The notes beneath the pieces were generated by a model that was not told where the DNA came from, made no database searches, and worked only from the letters and a program-made list of their open reading frames with translations. The position numbers and the translations under genes were made by a program. From Cellulosilyticum ruminicola JCM 14822 (GTDB taxonomy: Bacteria; Bacillota; Clostridia; Lachnospirales; Cellulosilyticaceae): DNA of 64,000 nt. The stretch covers positions 43,175 to 107,174 of the forward strand of contig NZ_BBCG01000008.1 of the NCBI RefSeq assembly GCF_001311925.1, written 5' to 3'. Shown here in pieces: positions 29,281-38,695 of this stretch (positions are counted from its first letter, which is position 1; every line of letters starts with the position of its first letter).

Positions 29281-29743
29281 ATGTATGAGTGGCATGAGGC
29301 AATACAGAAGATGATTTATTGGATTGAAGATCACTTGGAGGAGAATCCTACTTTATTGGAGATGTCGCAGCATATCGAAGAAATCCTGTACCTGTGCCAC
29401 TATGTAGCATGCAGAATGTGGTCTTTCCTGAATATTATTTAAAAGAGGGAGGAGCTATTATGAATAAAACAATTTTAACAGATGCAAATGTAAGAGTTGA
29501 TCACATCCCGGAACATAAATATATTGGTTAGAAGCAAAAGACTATATGAGTTTTTGGGATAGACATGATTGTGACAAGGTATGTGGTATCATTGATAGCA
29601 TGAGTCATGTATCAAATGCTATTGTGACTGGTCATACAGCAGGATGGTTTAAGGAAAATAGTAAACAAGGATACTTTTATGGTTTTGGGGTAGATGCTGA
29701 CTATAATGGCGTGATTCCTGAAGGGTTTGAAGATAAGTGTTAG
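29281..29743 (+). pseudogene. AraC-family regulator with GyrI-like domain, decayed
   Basis: ATG 29281 behind GGGAGAG opens MYEWHEAIQKMIYWIEDHLE and ENPTLLEMSQHI, the first helices of an AraC HTH. The rest of the HTH is missing. In a shifted frame come RNPVPVPLCSMQNVVFPEYY and MNKTILTDANVRVDHIPEHK. A stop follows, and another frame gives the end of an effector-binding domain, SFWDRHDCDKVCGIIDSM and WFKENSKQGYFYGFG. Deletion plus at least two frame breaks show true decay, unlike the single-base breaks elsewhere. Confidence 0.75.
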
Positions 29744-29761
29744 ATAAATAGAAGAAGGATA

Positions 29762-31095
29762 TTAAATAAATAGCTGCATGAACTTAAAGGAAGAAGTGCA
29801 TACAGCTATTTTCATAGAGAATAAATTATTTTTTTTGCGTTCTATTTTTATACCACTGTCTTGGTGATTGAGGTTTTTTATAAGGGGGAATAGTTTTTCA
29901 AGTTCTACTAAAACCACATCTTTTGCAATAAGCTTACTATCAATTGCACGGTTGATATTTGTTAAGATTACTGCAATGACTGGTGAAGCGAAGAACATAC
30001 CAAGAGGTCCCCAAAGAGCGCCACCTATGATAATACCTGTGATAATCCAAAATGGACTAAGTCCAATAGAATCGCCAAGAATCTTTGGCCCTAATACTAA
30101 GCCATCGAATTGTTGAAGGATAACGATAAAGATTAAAACAGCAACTGCTGATGGTAATCCTTCAAATAGTGTAATAGCTACAGCAGGAATTGCGCCTAAT
30201 ATTGGTCCGAAGTATGGAATCATATTAAAGAGGCCAATGATTACTGCTAATAATAAGGAATATGGATTTTTCATAAAAGATAATCCAATAAAGGCAATCA
30301 AACCTATAATGAATGAATCAATAAATTTCCCCACAAAGAACTGAATAAAGACACTGTGGCCTTCTGAAAAAATGGCAATTACTTTTTCAGCACGTTTTTT
30401 GGAAAGAAGTGAATAAGTTACACGTTTTGAAGCATAGGCAAATGCTTCTTTTTGCATAAGGGCATAAAACGCAATAACGAGACCTATTACAAAATTAAGT
30501 AATGAAGAAGCAATAGTAATTGCTTGAGACATAATGAGCGTTACTAAATTATTGATTGTATCAAAAGCTGATGTTGATAAAAGCTTTTGCAAATCAAATT
30601 GATCAAATAATGTAGCTACATTAAGCTCGTTAGGTAGAATGATACCGTTTTGATTTAAATCCTGTTGAAGCTGAGTGAGTGTAGCCGTAAGTTCCCTCTT
30701 ATAAATAGGCAACATTGTCGCTAATTCTTTTAAGTTGTTGACCAGTTGTGGAATAAGGTAGCGGAACATAAGAATAATAGTTCCTACAACACATAAATAA
30801 ACGGCAACAATAGAAGTTGTACGAATAAATGTTCTTGTACGTTTTTGAGTTGGTCTAAACTTCATTAGTAAAAATCTCTCAAAGAAATCCATAATAGGAT
30901 TAAAGAGATAAGCAATAAGAAGTCCATAAAAGATTGGCGAAAGAACACTAGCAATGCCTTTAAGAAACGTCATTATAGAAGGTGCAATGTTATCAGTGTT
31001 AGAAGAAACACGATAAAATAAAATTGATAAGATAATGACGCCAAGGGCATATAAGGAAATTTCAAAGTAACGATTGTCTTTCCAAAAGTTTTCAT
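29762..31095 (-). CDS. AI-2E (PerM) family permease, frameshift near start
   Basis: The main frame starts at an internal Met (30973). Upstream the same frame reads NFWKDNRYFEISLYALGVII, and an ATG lies one frame off at 31093-31095 behind GGAGGTG. One extra G after that ATG would give a normal MENFWKDN start. The family's hydrophobic blocks are clear (FYGLLIAYLFNPIMDFF, FIIGLIAFIGL, MIPYFGPILGAIPA, GPLGMFFASPVIAV), about eight helices. Family members export small molecules or act as Na+/H+ antiporters; AI-2 transport is not implied. The C-terminal 20 residues look unusual and may be read-through. Confidence 0.82.
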
Positions 31096-31182
31096 ATATA
31101 CACCTCCAAAAAGTTACAAGTTTATTTTAACATAGATATCTTTAAAAGTATGAAGAAGGTATGAAAAAAATAGAAAAACATG

Positions 31183-31211
31183 TTGACATATGAAGTTGAA
31201 TTATATATAAT
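31183..31211 (+). promoter_or_regulatory. Consensus promoter of first tRNA-Leu
   Basis: Perfect TTGACA (31183-31188) and TATAAT (31206-31211), 17-bp spacer. Confidence 0.88.
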
Positions 31212-31247
31212 GATTTCTGTCCTTGAAAGGGGATGAAGAAAATAGAT

Positions 31248-31331
31248 GCGGGAATGCTGGAATTGGCAGACAGGCTAGACTAAGGATCTAGTGATTGTAT
31301 GATCGTGAGGGTTCAAGTCCCTTTTCCCGCA
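31248..31331 (+). tRNA. tRNA-Leu (anticodon AAG), copy 1
   Basis: The 84-nt cloverleaf has acceptor GCGGGAA/TTCCCGC with discriminator A, D-arm CTG/CAG with TTGG, and anticodon stem CTAGA/TCTAG around the loop CTAAGGA, giving anticodon AAG. It has a long variable arm and T-arm GGG-TTCAAGT-CCC. The large variable arm and AAG make it a class II leucine tRNA reading CUU. A at position 34 is unusual for bacteria outside tRNA-Arg(ACG) and implies inosine editing. CCA is not encoded. Confidence 0.93.
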
Positions 31332-31342
31332 CTAAGAGAAGA

Positions 31343-31379
31343 AGCAGTTGCATTGAGAATTCAATGTAGCTGCTTTTTT
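31343..31379 (+). terminator. Terminator of tRNA-Leu copy 1
   Basis: AGCAGTTGCATTGA / TCAATGTAGCTGCT, GAAT loop region, six T. Confidence 0.88.
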
Positions 31380-31501
31380 GTCGATTTATAGAAGTGTTAT
31401 TTATACCTTATAAAATATATGCTATAAGAAGTGGATATTGATTCAATGAATAAGGTTTAGAACAATAAAAAAGAAAAAATAAAAAAAAAAATAAAAAAAA
31501 A

Positions 31502-31530
31502 TTGACATATGTAAATGGTTAGTATATAAT
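31502..31530 (+). promoter_or_regulatory. Consensus promoter of second tRNA-Leu
   Basis: Perfect TTGACA (31502-31507) and TATAAT (31525-31530), 17-bp spacer, preceded by an A-rich tract of about 50 bp that may act as an UP element. Confidence 0.88.
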
Positions 31531-31566
31531 AAATATTGTCTTCGAGAGGAGACAAATTGAATAGAT

Positions 31567-31650
31567 GCGGGAATGCTGGAATTGGCAGACAGGCTAGACT
31601 AAGGATCTAGTGATTGTATGATCGTGAGGGTTCAAGTCCCTTTTCCCGCA
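31567..31650 (+). tRNA. tRNA-Leu (anticodon AAG), copy 2
   Basis: Identical to copy 1 over all 84 bases and also over the seven bases before it (AATAGAT); the flanks beyond differ. Own promoter and own terminator, so this is a tandem duplication of the gene, not one transcript. Confidence 0.93.
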
Positions 31651-31656
31651 CTAACA

Positions 31657-31694
31657 AAGCCCTGAAGCAGTATTTCTAATACTTCAGGGCTTTT
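31657..31694 (+). terminator. Terminator of tRNA-Leu copy 2
   Basis: AAGCCCTGAAG...AGTATT / AATACTTCAGGGCTT with TTTT. Confidence 0.88.
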
Positions 31695-31955
31695 CGTTAT
31701 ATAAATGTTTAACATCAGATTTATATCTATTAGGAAGAGAAACTATTAAATATTGTTTAAGAAATGATAGTTTAGAGGAATATGTAGAGTTAATTTATAT
31801 CCAATATTAAGGAATGAAGGAAATTTTATCTGTTTGTGGGATATGGAAAGATATAAAATAAAGTAAATGCAGTAAAATGTATGTATAAAATTATTTCTAA
31901 AACTCAATTATTAACAAAATGTTCACAAACTAGAAGTAAATTGTACAAGAAGTGG

Positions 31956-32146
31956 TGGTAATATATAGAAGAACGGAACAGTGGTTGCAACGGAAGCAAC
32001 CACGCAAATTGATGATTATTGTTACTTTATTCCCCTAAACTCGAAACTCCCCTAAATACATTATAAAGTAACAATTAATTATTCAAATAGCAAACCCTTA
32101 CAAAACTCTATTTTTTACACCACATCCCCCAATGTGGTGTGTTTTT
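31956..32146 (+). ncRNA. Candidate small RNA with C-rich loop
   Basis: No reading frame is convincing between 31695 and 32449, but a transcript-like unit is visible. TTCACA / TACAAG at 31922 and 31944 (16-bp spacer) is a possible promoter. GTGGTTGC/GCAACCAC is a perfect hairpin at 31981-32003. A 13-bp stem (32018-32030 with 32063-32075) has a 32-nt loop that repeats CCCCTAAA twice. ACACCACAT/ATGTGGTGT followed by GTTTTTT at 32117-32147 is a strong terminator. C-rich single-stranded loops are how several firmicute sRNAs bind Shine-Dalgarno sequences. A 6S-type or other housekeeping RNA is an alternative. Confidence 0.5.
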
Positions 32147-32150
32147 TATG

Positions 32151-32292
32151 CGCAAAATTGTGTGGATGCACTAAAGGGTCAGCCGCTGTGCTAGGCTGAG
32201 AAATGCTACGCTCTATGGAATTTGTGATACTCTAAAGGTAGCTTGTTCTCAGCCTAGTATAGCGGTTTTCTTTATTGCATGACAATTTTGCG
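32151..32292. repeat. Long imperfect palindrome, element B
   Basis: CGCAAAATTGT at 32151 pairs with ACAATTTTGCG ending at 32292, and CTAGGCTGAGAA (32192-32203) with TTCTCAGCCTAG (32245-32256). The centre contains AATTTGTGATACTCTAA, identical over 17 bases to part of element A. No coding potential seen. Confidence 0.75.
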
Positions 32293-32449
32293 ATGAGGAC
32301 ATGATGATTTTTATATTCCCAACACAAATTAGGAATATAATGGTTTGAAATATAAAGAAATAGGTTATATTTATATTAAAGATATGATGTTACATATGTT
32401 TAAGCAAAAGATAAGTGTGCCTTGTTTGAGAAGAAGGAGGGTGGAGGGA

Positions 32450-33555
32450 TTGTTAACAGACCGAATGGAAAAATGGTTTGATAAAGTGGGAAAGAAAATA
32501 TTAATTGCGATTGGTGTTATTATTGCTATTTATTTGACTTTTAAATTTAGGATTTTGAGGCTTGTGGCGCCGTTTATTGTGGCTTGGATTTTTTCGTGTA
32601 TATTAAATCCTTTTGTAACTTGGGCCCATAGGAAGCTTAAGTTAAATAGAGGTGTGGGCAGCATAATTAGTATGCTGAGATTTTGAGTGCTTTAGTAGCA
32701 GTTATTTATGCTATTGTGAGAAAACTATGGATGCAAGTTACGGGACTTGCTAGAGATTTGCCTTATTACAGTAATAATGTAGTGGATGGTTTTAATAATT
32801 TTGAAGAGAAGCTTGCAGTTATATTTAAGATGGTACCTCTTACGGATACTATTAGTAATATTGATACGCTTATTGCCCAGTTTTTAAAGGGCATAAGTAG
32901 TGTAATTACTTCTATGATTCCAAATGTTTATGGGGCTGTAGCGGCTGTGCCAGATGTGGTGATTTTTATTATTATTACCATACTTTCAACATTCTTTATG
33001 ACTAAAGATCATTATTATATAAAAGGATTTGTAAAGGCCCAGCTTTCAGATACGATTATTGATAAAGTTGTGGTTATGCAGGAAGGATTAATTCAAGCAG
33101 TTGGGGGATATATTAAGACACAATTTATTTTAATGAGTATTACCTTTACAATTTGTCTTGTAGGATTATTTATATTAGGTCAGCCATATACATTATTATT
33201 AGCACTTGTTATAGCAATAATTGATGCATTACCTGTCTTTGGCAGTGGTACAATATTGATACCTTGTGGTTTTTATAATATTATAGTAGGGAACTACTCA
33301 TTAGGCTTAGGTTTAATTATAATCTATGGTGTGATATTTGTTATGAGACAGACAATGGAGCCTAGAATATTAGCAAATCAGATTGGGGTATATGCATTAG
33401 TTACAATTATGGCTGTTTATATAGGTTATAAAGTAATCGGTGTATTTGGATTGATTATTGGACCAGCAATTGTAGTCATTATACAGATGCTGCAAAATGT
33501 AGGAGCCATCCCTAAGTTTAAGCCAGTGAAGAAAATAGACCATAGGGGAGAATAG
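32450..33555 (+). CDS. AI-2E (PerM) family permease, second copy, frameshifted
   Basis: A TTG at 32450 follows AAGGAGG at nine bases; ATG 32465 is the alternative. The first frame runs DRMEKWFDKVGKKILIAIGV to SIISML and stops. The second resumes ILSALVAVIYAIVRKLWM and carries the family core (GLFILGQPYTLLLALVIAII, ALPVFGSGTILIPCGF) and ends PKFKPVKKIDHRGE. One base missing near 32678-32682 explains the break. It is similar in plan but not close in sequence to the permease at 29762. It stops five bases before fumA, so may share its transcript. Confidence 0.8.
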
Positions 33556-33560
33556 TTGAG

Positions 33561-34403
33561 ATGAGAAACATACATGTAGATGTCATTACAAATGCAGTAA
33601 AGAAGTTGTGTATCGAAGCTAATTATTATTTACCAAAGGATGTTTACGGTGCACTTGAAGCAGGAAAACAAAAGGAAGTAAGCTCAGTAGGAAAAAGCAT
33701 CTTAGAAGATATTTGTGTGAATGCAGATATTGCTAAAAATGAAGATATTCCTATTTGCCAAGATACTGGGACAGCAGTTATTTTTGTTAAATTAGGTCAA
33801 GAAGTGCATGTAGAAGGCGGGCTTTTAAAAGATGCCATTAATGAAGGTGTTCGCAGAGGATATATCGATGGCTATTTAAGAAAATCTATTGTAGAAAATC
33901 CACTTTATCGTAAAAATACAGGAGATAATACGCCAGCTATTATCCACTATGAAATCGTAGAAGGGGATAAAATTGAAATCCTTGTAGCACCAAAAGGTGG
34001 CGGAAGTGAAAATATGAGTAAAGTATATATGCTCAAACCATCTGATGGCATTGAAGGTGTAAAAAGATGTGTGAAGGAAGCTGTAAGTTTAGCAGGACCT
34101 AATGCTTGCTTACCAGTAGTAATAGGTATTGGGATTGGTGGAAATTTTGAAAAGAGTACATTACTTGCAAAGACAGCCCTTACACGTCATGTAGGAAGTC
34201 ATAATGAAGATCCACGCATGAGAGAGCTTGAAGAAGAACTTTTAGAAGAAATTAATGCAATGGGTATTGGACCACAAGGATTAGGCGGAAAGGTAACAGC
34301 CCTTGCTGTACATATTGAATCTTATCCATGTCATATTGCATCTATGCCACTTGCTATTAACATGGGATGTCATGTAAATAGACATCAGAGTGTAATTTTA
34401 TAA
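33561..34403 (+). CDS. Class I fumarate hydratase (or tartrate dehydratase) alpha subunit
   Basis: The 280-residue protein has CQDTGTAVIFVKLG, APKGGGSENMS, CLPVVIGIGIGGNFE and the late Cys in PCHIASMPLAINMGCH. These include the three Cys expected for the 4Fe-4S cluster. With the beta subunit it interconverts fumarate and malate. The same two-subunit fold serves L-tartrate dehydratase, which I cannot exclude. Confidence 0.9.
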   Translation: MRNIHVDVITNAVKKLCIEANYYLPKDVYGALEAGKQKEVSSVGKSILEDICVNADIAKNEDIPICQDTGTAVIFVKLGQEVHVEGGLLKDAINEGVRRGYIDGYLRKSIVENPLYRKNTGDNTPAIIHYEIVEGDKIEILVAPKGGGSENMSKVYMLKPSDGIEGVKRCVKEAVSLAGPNACLPVVIGIGIGGNFEKSTLLAKTALTRHVGSHNEDPRMRELEEELLEEINAMGIGPQGLGGKVTALAVHIESYPCHIASMPLAINMGCHVNRHQSVIL

Positions 34404-34447
34404 AAAGAAAAATTTAAAATATAGATGTGAATATGAGGGGGATTAAT

Positions 34448-35002
34448 GTGAGTAAAGTAGTAAACGTACCAATGACAAGAGAAGAAGCTAGAAATCTTAA
34501 AGCGGGTGAAAACCTTTTATTAAATGGCATCATGTATACATCACGTGATGCAGCTCATAAACGCATTATAGATGGATATAAAGAGGGAAAAGATTTTCCA
34601 ATAGATTTAAAAAATGTAGCCATTTATTATGCGGGACCAGCACCAGCTAAACCAGGACAAATCATCGGAAGTTGTGGGCCTACAACAAGCGGACGTATGG
34701 ATGCTTATGCACCACAATTTATGGCTTGGGGTCAAACTGTTATGATTGGAAAAGGACTTAGAAATGATGCAGTTATTGATGCTATGAAAAAAGAAGGTGC
34801 AGTTTATCTTACAGCTATCGGTGGTGCAGGTGCGCTCCTTTCTAAATGTGTTAAGAAAATGGAATGTGTAGCTTATGAGGATTTAGGTGCAGAAGCTATT
34901 TATAAATTAGAGGTTGAAAACTTTCCTGTTATTGTAACAATTGATAGTGAAGGAAATAATCTTTATACCACAGGAAAAGAAGCATACTGTGAGACAAAGT
35001 AA
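34448..35002 (+). CDS. Class I fumarate hydratase (or tartrate dehydratase) beta subunit
   Basis: I take GTG 34448 behind GAGGGGG; an upstream ATG at 34427 overlaps that site. About 184 residues, with IYYAGPAPAKPGQIIGSCGP and TTSGRMD as in the C-terminal half of one-chain FumA. It lies 44 bp after the alpha subunit, same operon. Confidence 0.9.
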   Translation: MSKVVNVPMTREEARNLKAGENLLLNGIMYTSRDAAHKRIIDGYKEGKDFPIDLKNVAIYYAGPAPAKPGQIIGSCGPTTSGRMDAYAPQFMAWGQTVMIGKGLRNDAVIDAMKKEGAVYLTAIGGAGALLSKCVKKMECVAYEDLGAEAIYKLEVENFPVIVTIDSEGNNLYTTGKEAYCETK

Positions 35003-35049
35003 CGTATAGTTAATAGAAATGTTAAGTGAGTTTGATAGGAGGTAAGAAT

Positions 35050-36195
35050 ATGGATTCAGGTGAAAATAATAAAGATTATAAGCCAGAAAGCGGTACGATA
35101 GACCTAAATAAAACGGTTGAAGATATACATAACCTGGTACAACAAGAGAATACATCAACAGAAAATCAAGAGACAGTGCAGTCAGACCAAAATATTCAGA
35201 TGACAGCATCATTAAAGCGTAGAGATAGAAGAAAAAATAGAGGGCCTAAAAAGTTAATGAATGGTTGGTTAGTGGCACTTTGCATAATTTGTGGATGTGT
35301 TACATTTGTATTTGTTTGGGGAAGTATATTTAAATCATTTATGTCAGCAGGTAGCAAAGCGGCAAATGCAAGCGCAATCCCAGCGGGAAATACTATTGAT
35401 GTTGTAAAGGTAGAAGGAACTATCGCTGAAGGCCAAATTAGTTATAATCACATATGGACATTGAATCGTATTGACTCACTTATGAAACGACCAACGAATA
35501 AAGGAATTTTATTATATGTAAATTCCCCAGGTGGTGGCATTTATGAATCTGATGAACTTTATTTGAAATTAAAAGAGTATAAAGAGAAAACAGGCAGACC
35601 AGTTTATGCGTATATGGCACAAACAGCCGCATCTGGTGGCTTATATGTATGTATGGCAGCAGATAAAATCTATGCTAATCGTATGACACTTACTGGTTCT
35701 ATTGGCGTTATTATGTCTCTTACAGATACAACAGGACTTCAAAAATTAATTGGTATCAAATCAGAAAATATTGTTTCAGGTAGGAACAAAGCAATGGGTA
35801 ATCCATTAACAGAAGAACAACGTGCTATTTTACAAAGTATCATTGATGAAAACTATGAAATTTTTGTAGATGTTATAGCTGAAAACAGAGGATTAGATGA
35901 AGCGACAGTTAAGAAGTTAGCTGATGGTCGTGTATATAGTCCAAAGCAAGCTAAAGAAGTTGGTATAATTGATGAAATTGCTGATTTTGATAAAGCGGTT
36001 GCAGAATTAAAAAAAATAGATAGCGTTGGAGAAGATGCTAGACTTTATTATGATGATCCACCATCAAGTTTCTTACAACAAATCATATCAGCAAAAAGCA
36101 GTTTAAGTCTGGGCAAAGCGGATAGTGATTTTAGTGCAATTCGTTCTTATATTGATAATAATAAAGAAATGAAAGTCATGTATATGATGCAGTAA
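35050..36195 (+). CDS. sppA: Signal peptide peptidase SppA (S49)
   Basis: Start at ATG 35050 behind TAGGAGG. The product of about 381 residues has a charged cytosolic N-terminus of about 70 residues, one membrane helix (WLVALCIICGCVTFVFVWGS) and the S49 core: LYVNSPGGGIYESDE, the nucleophile Ser in TAASGGLYV, TGSIGVIM and the catalytic Lys in SGRNKAMGN. It degrades cleaved signal peptides in the membrane. The long hydrophilic head before the helix is larger than usual. Confidence 0.9.
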   Translation: MDSGENNKDYKPESGTIDLNKTVEDIHNLVQQENTSTENQETVQSDQNIQMTASLKRRDRRKNRGPKKLMNGWLVALCIICGCVTFVFVWGSIFKSFMSAGSKAANASAIPAGNTIDVVKVEGTIAEGQISYNHIWTLNRIDSLMKRPTNKGILLYVNSPGGGIYESDELYLKLKEYKEKTGRPVYAYMAQTAASGGLYVCMAADKIYANRMTLTGSIGVIMSLTDTTGLQKLIGIKSENIVSGRNKAMGNPLTEEQRAILQSIIDENYEIFVDVIAENRGLDEATVKKLADGRVYSPKQAKEVGIIDEIADFDKAVAELKKIDSVGEDARLYYDDPPSSFLQQIISAKSSLSLGKADSDFSAIRSYIDNNKEMKVMYMMQ

Positions 36196-36197
36196 AA

Positions 36198-36322
36198 AGG
36201 GGTTACCAAATAGGTTGCTGGGGTAATGCTGGCTTCGCGCACTCAGACAGTCAACCTAAGAGCACTTTCCTAAGCCTATCAGGAAATTACTCCAGAGGCA
36301 GCGTCTAAACCATCATTACCAC
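36198..36322. repeat. Partial palindromic element C (related to element A)
   Basis: GCTGGCTTCGCGCACTCAGA, then CAGTCAACCTAAG, and CTATCAGGAAATTACTCCAGAGGCAGCGT follow the same order as element A's GCTGGCGCTTCG...CAGACAGTACACCTAA and GTATCAACAAATTATTCCGAAGGTAGCGT. Only weak self-pairing (GGTAATG near 36222 with CATTACC near 36313) remains. It sits directly after sppA. Confidence 0.6.
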
Positions 36323-36364
36323 TAGATTAGAAGGTATAAAAGAAAATTGAATAAAAAGAAGGAG

Positions 36365-36412
36365 CAGAGGCTACTTGCAAAATAATTTTTGTAGGTAGCC
36401 TCTGTTTCATAT
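36365..36412 (+). terminator. Probable terminator
   Basis: Perfect CAGAGGCTAC / GTAGCCTCTG stem (36365-36374, 36395-36404), short T tail. From 36413 to 36706 I see AT-rich sequence with no gene. Confidence 0.6.
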
Positions 36413-36706
36413 GTAAGGGTTAATCTTTCACATAAGATTTAATGAGTACTTACCTTGATGGAAATTTTAGTGATAATATCTTTAGAGTTTTGAACGACTA
36501 ATAAGTCTACTATAGTTGCTTCGTTAGAATAAGAGTAGAGATTATAATAGGCATTTGTTTTATTAAAGGTAAAAAAGCGTATCATTATTAATGTGTAATC
36601 AAATATTGCCTTTTTCGTGAAATGTGTTGAATAAATTTTCTTAAAATGATAGTATTTTATAAACAGTAATTAAAAAGACTATTAAGATATTAGGGAGGAG
36701 TACATC

Positions 36707-38004
36707 GTGAAGTATTGGCAAAAGGAAGAAACAATGAGTTTAGAGGAAAAAAGAGCATTACAAGGGGAAAGACTTATAAAAACAGTTAACAGAGTATATA
36801 ATAATGTGCCTTTTTATAACAAAAAAATGAAAGAGATTGGTATAGAGCCAGGGGATATTAAAGGAATTGATGACTTGAAGAATCTTCCTTTTACAACTAA
36901 ACAAGATTTGAGAGATCATTATCCATATGGTCTTTTTGCAGCGCCTATGAAAGAAGTTGTTAGAATCCATGCTTCCTCAGGAACAACAGGTCAGCCAACA
37001 GTTGTAGGGTATACAAAAAATGATATTAAAATGTGGCAGGATGTATTTGGAAGATGTGCTATAGCTTATGGTTTAACAGATGAAGATGTAGTACAAATTG
37101 CGTATGGCTACGGTTTATTTACAGGAGGCTTAGGTGCTCACTATGGATTTGAAGAATTTGGGGCAACAGTTGTGCCTATTTCAGGAGGAAATACAAGAAA
37201 ACAAATCAACTTATTCAAGAATTCGGGACAACAGCACTTGCATGTACACCATCTTATGCTTTGTATATTGGCGAAACAATGCAAAACATGGGAATAGACC
37301 CTAGAAGTACAAAACTTCGCGTAGGTATATTTGGTGCAGAACCATGGACAGAAGAAATGCGAGAGCAAATCGAAAGCTTACTTGGCATTAAAGCTATGAA
37401 TATTTATGGATTAAGTGAAATTATGGGACCAGGTGTAGCCTTTGATTGTGAGGCAAGAAATGGCTTACACATTAATGAAGACCACTTCGTACCAGAGATT
37501 ATTGATCCTCAAACATTAGAAGTATTACCTTATGGACAGGAAGGGGAACTTGTATTTACATGTATTACAAAAGAAGCTTTGCCACTTATTCGTTATCGTA
37601 CAAGAGATTTAACACACCTTGATAATACACCTTGTTCATGTGGTAGAAGTTTAGTACGTATGGGACGTATTAATGGTCGTAGTGATGATATGCTGATCAT
37701 TCGTGGAGTTAATTTATTCCCATCACAAGTAGAAAGCGTTATTTTAAAGGTTGCAGAAGTTGCACCACACTATGTATTAATCGTAGACCGCATCAATAAC
37801 TTAGACACTGTAGAAGTGTGGGTAGAAGCTAAAGAAGGTTTAATCTCAGACTCTATTAAATCAATAGAAAAAGTAGAAAAACGTATTACAAATGATTTGG
37901 TAAGTTTAACAGGATTACATATTAAAGTAAAAATCGTAGAACCTAAAACAATTGAACGTAGCGAAGGTAAAGCAAAACGAATCATTGATAAACGTAAAAA
38001 ATAA
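36707..38004 (+). CDS. Phenylacetate-CoA ligase family protein (frameshifted)
   Basis: A GTG start follows TAGGGAGGAG. The first frame has the AMP-binding loop [16 protein letters not shown]. The second carries [42 protein letters not shown] and [16 protein letters not shown]. One A missing near 37211 breaks an otherwise complete protein of about 432 residues. The enzyme makes aryl-acetyl-CoA from aryl acetate, ATP and CoA. In anaerobes such a ligase with an adjacent ACT protein is common and is linked to aromatic amino acid or aryl acid metabolism. No indolepyruvate oxidoreductase genes are present here. Confidence 0.88.
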
Positions 38005-38082
38005 TAAGGATAGGATATCATTCTAAAAGAAGATAAGCAGTCATAAATATTAATAAGAAGGTATATAGAGGAGAGTAAAAAT

Positions 38083-38508
38083 ATGGTTATTAAACAACTT
38101 TCTGTATTTATTGAGAACAAATCAGGTAGATTATATGAAGTAATGCAAATACTTGGAGATGAAGGAATTAATGTATCTGCACTATCTATTGCAGATACAT
38201 CTGAGTATGGTATTGCAAGAATCATCGTAACAGAACCAAGCCGTGCCGTGCAATTATTAAAGGAGCAAGACTTCTCAGTACAAGTAACTCCAGTTATTTG
38301 CTGTAAGTTAGATGATAAACCAGGAGAGCTTAAACGTATGTTAGGCGGTTTTTCAGAAGATAACATTAGTATTGAATACATGTATGCTTTTTCAAAAGGT
38401 GAAGATGCCCTTATTATTTTAAGAGCTGAAGACTGTGATAAGGCTATTGAAAGTTTAACAAAGCATCATCTAGAAATTGTGAGGGCTTCTGATATATATC
38501 AAATTTGA
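38083..38508 (+). CDS. Tandem ACT-domain protein
   Basis: The 141-residue protein is two ACT domains: IKQLSVFIENKSGRLYEVMQ at the N-terminus and CCKLDDKPGELKRMLGGFSE from about residue 70. Each has the Gly turn for amino acid binding. It lies 78 bp after the phenylacetate-CoA ligase gene, a pairing common in Clostridia, and is likely a small amino acid sensor. Confidence 0.85.
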   Translation: MVIKQLSVFIENKSGRLYEVMQILGDEGINVSALSIADTSEYGIARIIVTEPSRAVQLLKEQDFSVQVTPVICCKLDDKPGELKRMLGGFSEDNISIEYMYAFSKGEDALIILRAEDCDKAIESLTKHHLEIVRASDIYQI

Positions 38509-38695
38509 TAAAAATGCTAATAAAATGGTATTAAATATTAAAAATATTATCTAAAAAATTCAAAAAGCATTGCTAAATAGACACAAAAAACGTGAACAAT
38601 TATATATAATTAAGTAAAATTTAATAAAATTATATTTATTTAATTAAATTTATGGTATAATTAAATCAGAGTTTGAGTAAATGGGAGGGGACAAC

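Noticed and set aside
36707..38004. Two separate genes for the phenylacetate-CoA ligase halves
   Set aside because: Adding one A at 37211 gives one continuous family-length protein with all motifs in order; no ribosome site precedes the second half.
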